From: a virus
DNA length: 34,485 nucleotides
Virus record (IMG/VR): IMGVR_UViG_3300033148_006007
Coordinates: 1-34,485 of that record
Reading direction: 5' to 3' (one strand)
The notes under the pieces were generated by a model, which saw only the letters and a list, made by a program, of their open reading frames with translations, did not search any database and was not told where the DNA came from. Of this stretch, positions 34,329 to 34,485 are shown piece after piece. The position numbers were made by a program, and so were the translations under genes. How positions within the stretch are numbered: position 1 is the stretch's first letter; each line of letters starts with the position of its first letter.

Positions 34329-34485
34329 TGGTATTTGCTGTAGACAAGATGGTGTTGCATGATATGTATATTGTACAGCATATGAGAATAATTGATATCG
34401 CCAAAGCATATGGGTTTTTATCTTCTGATCCCATTCGAAGGGAGCTAAAGAGACACGGAATTAAAATTCGCAAAAGAGGCTCTGG
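34328..34485 (+). CDS. N-terminal part of a helix-turn-helix protein (3' end outside window)
   Basis: An ATG overlapping the previous stop (TAATG) opens a frame without stops to the right edge (52 codons). The visible part, with 'RIIDIAKAYGFLSSDPIRRE' followed by 'LKRHGIKIRKRG', fits a helix-turn-helix: 'I-x-x-I-A-x-x-Y-G' as first helix and turn, 'x-x-I-R-R-x-L' as recognition helix. It ends with a 'GI-x-I-R' element common in DNA-binding ends of phage regulators and homing endonucleases. The rest of the protein is not in the window, so a regulator, an HNH endonuclease or another DNA-binding enzyme are all possible. Confidence 0.6.
   Translation, partial: MVFAVDKMVLHDMYIVQHMRIIDIAKAYGFLSSDPIRRELKRHGIKIRKRGS

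Noticed and set aside
1-34485. Stop-codon reassignment (TAG or TGA recoding) as in some giant phages
   Set aside because: Genes end sensibly at TAG (1751, 7461), TGA (28130, 32137) and TAA, with tight junctions to the next start, so all three act as stops.
1-34485. CRISPR array, tRNA genes, diversity-generating retroelement or transposase
   Set aside because: I saw no regularly spaced direct repeats, no cloverleaf-like sequence in the short spacers, no reverse transcriptase and no transposase domain.

Overview
The window reads as part of the late structural region of a large, AT-rich, contractile-tailed bacteriophage (jumbo-myovirus type). Every supportable gene is on the + strand. Genes are packed end to end, and spacers are tens of bases or TAATG/ATGA overlaps. 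TAG, TGA and TAA all work as stops, so I see no stop-codon reassignment. No rRNA, tRNA, integrase or bacterial housekeeping gene is visible. The host cannot be told from the sequence.

Positions 1-25930 hold a baseplate module in the order known from contractile phage tails. It has the end of a probable tape measure protein, a tube-initiator-like protein, a giant gp27/gpD-like hub (1601 aa) and an OB-fold central spike. Next come a hydrophobic protein with a C-terminal Big-1-like Ig domain, an acidic unknown protein, a gp25-like wedge protein and a giant gp6/J-like wedge protein. The module ends with a very large wedge/fibre protein carrying tandem LamG-like lectin folds, and a 941-aa fibre-type protein with a dockerin-like calcium-binding pair. 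Several of these are far larger than their model-phage counterparts and carry adhesion-type modules.

Two of the baseplate genes are split by a single-base frame change. The acidic protein changes frame at a run of nine A (12638-12646) and then continues in frame +1 to 12774, exactly up to the next ribosome binding site. The LamG protein changes frame near a GGG (21873-21875) and continues for a further 365 codons that encode a second LamG-like domain. Each could be programmed slippage, a real mutation or a read error.

Positions 25953-34328 are an accessory block. Five genes carry six glycosyltransferase domains: one GT4/GT-B protein, three single GT2/GT-A proteins and one protein with two GT-A domains behind a beta-sandwich and a Pro/Lys linker. 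Two free-standing GIY-YIG homing-type endonucleases bracket the main glycosyltransferase run (26934-32137). A 94-aa unknown protein, a 106-aa probable zinc-binding protein and the start of a helix-turn-helix protein (cut by the right edge) complete it. A reasonable model, inferred from position only, is that the glycosyltransferases decorate virion or host-surface glycans and that the endonucleases help spread this cassette among related phages.
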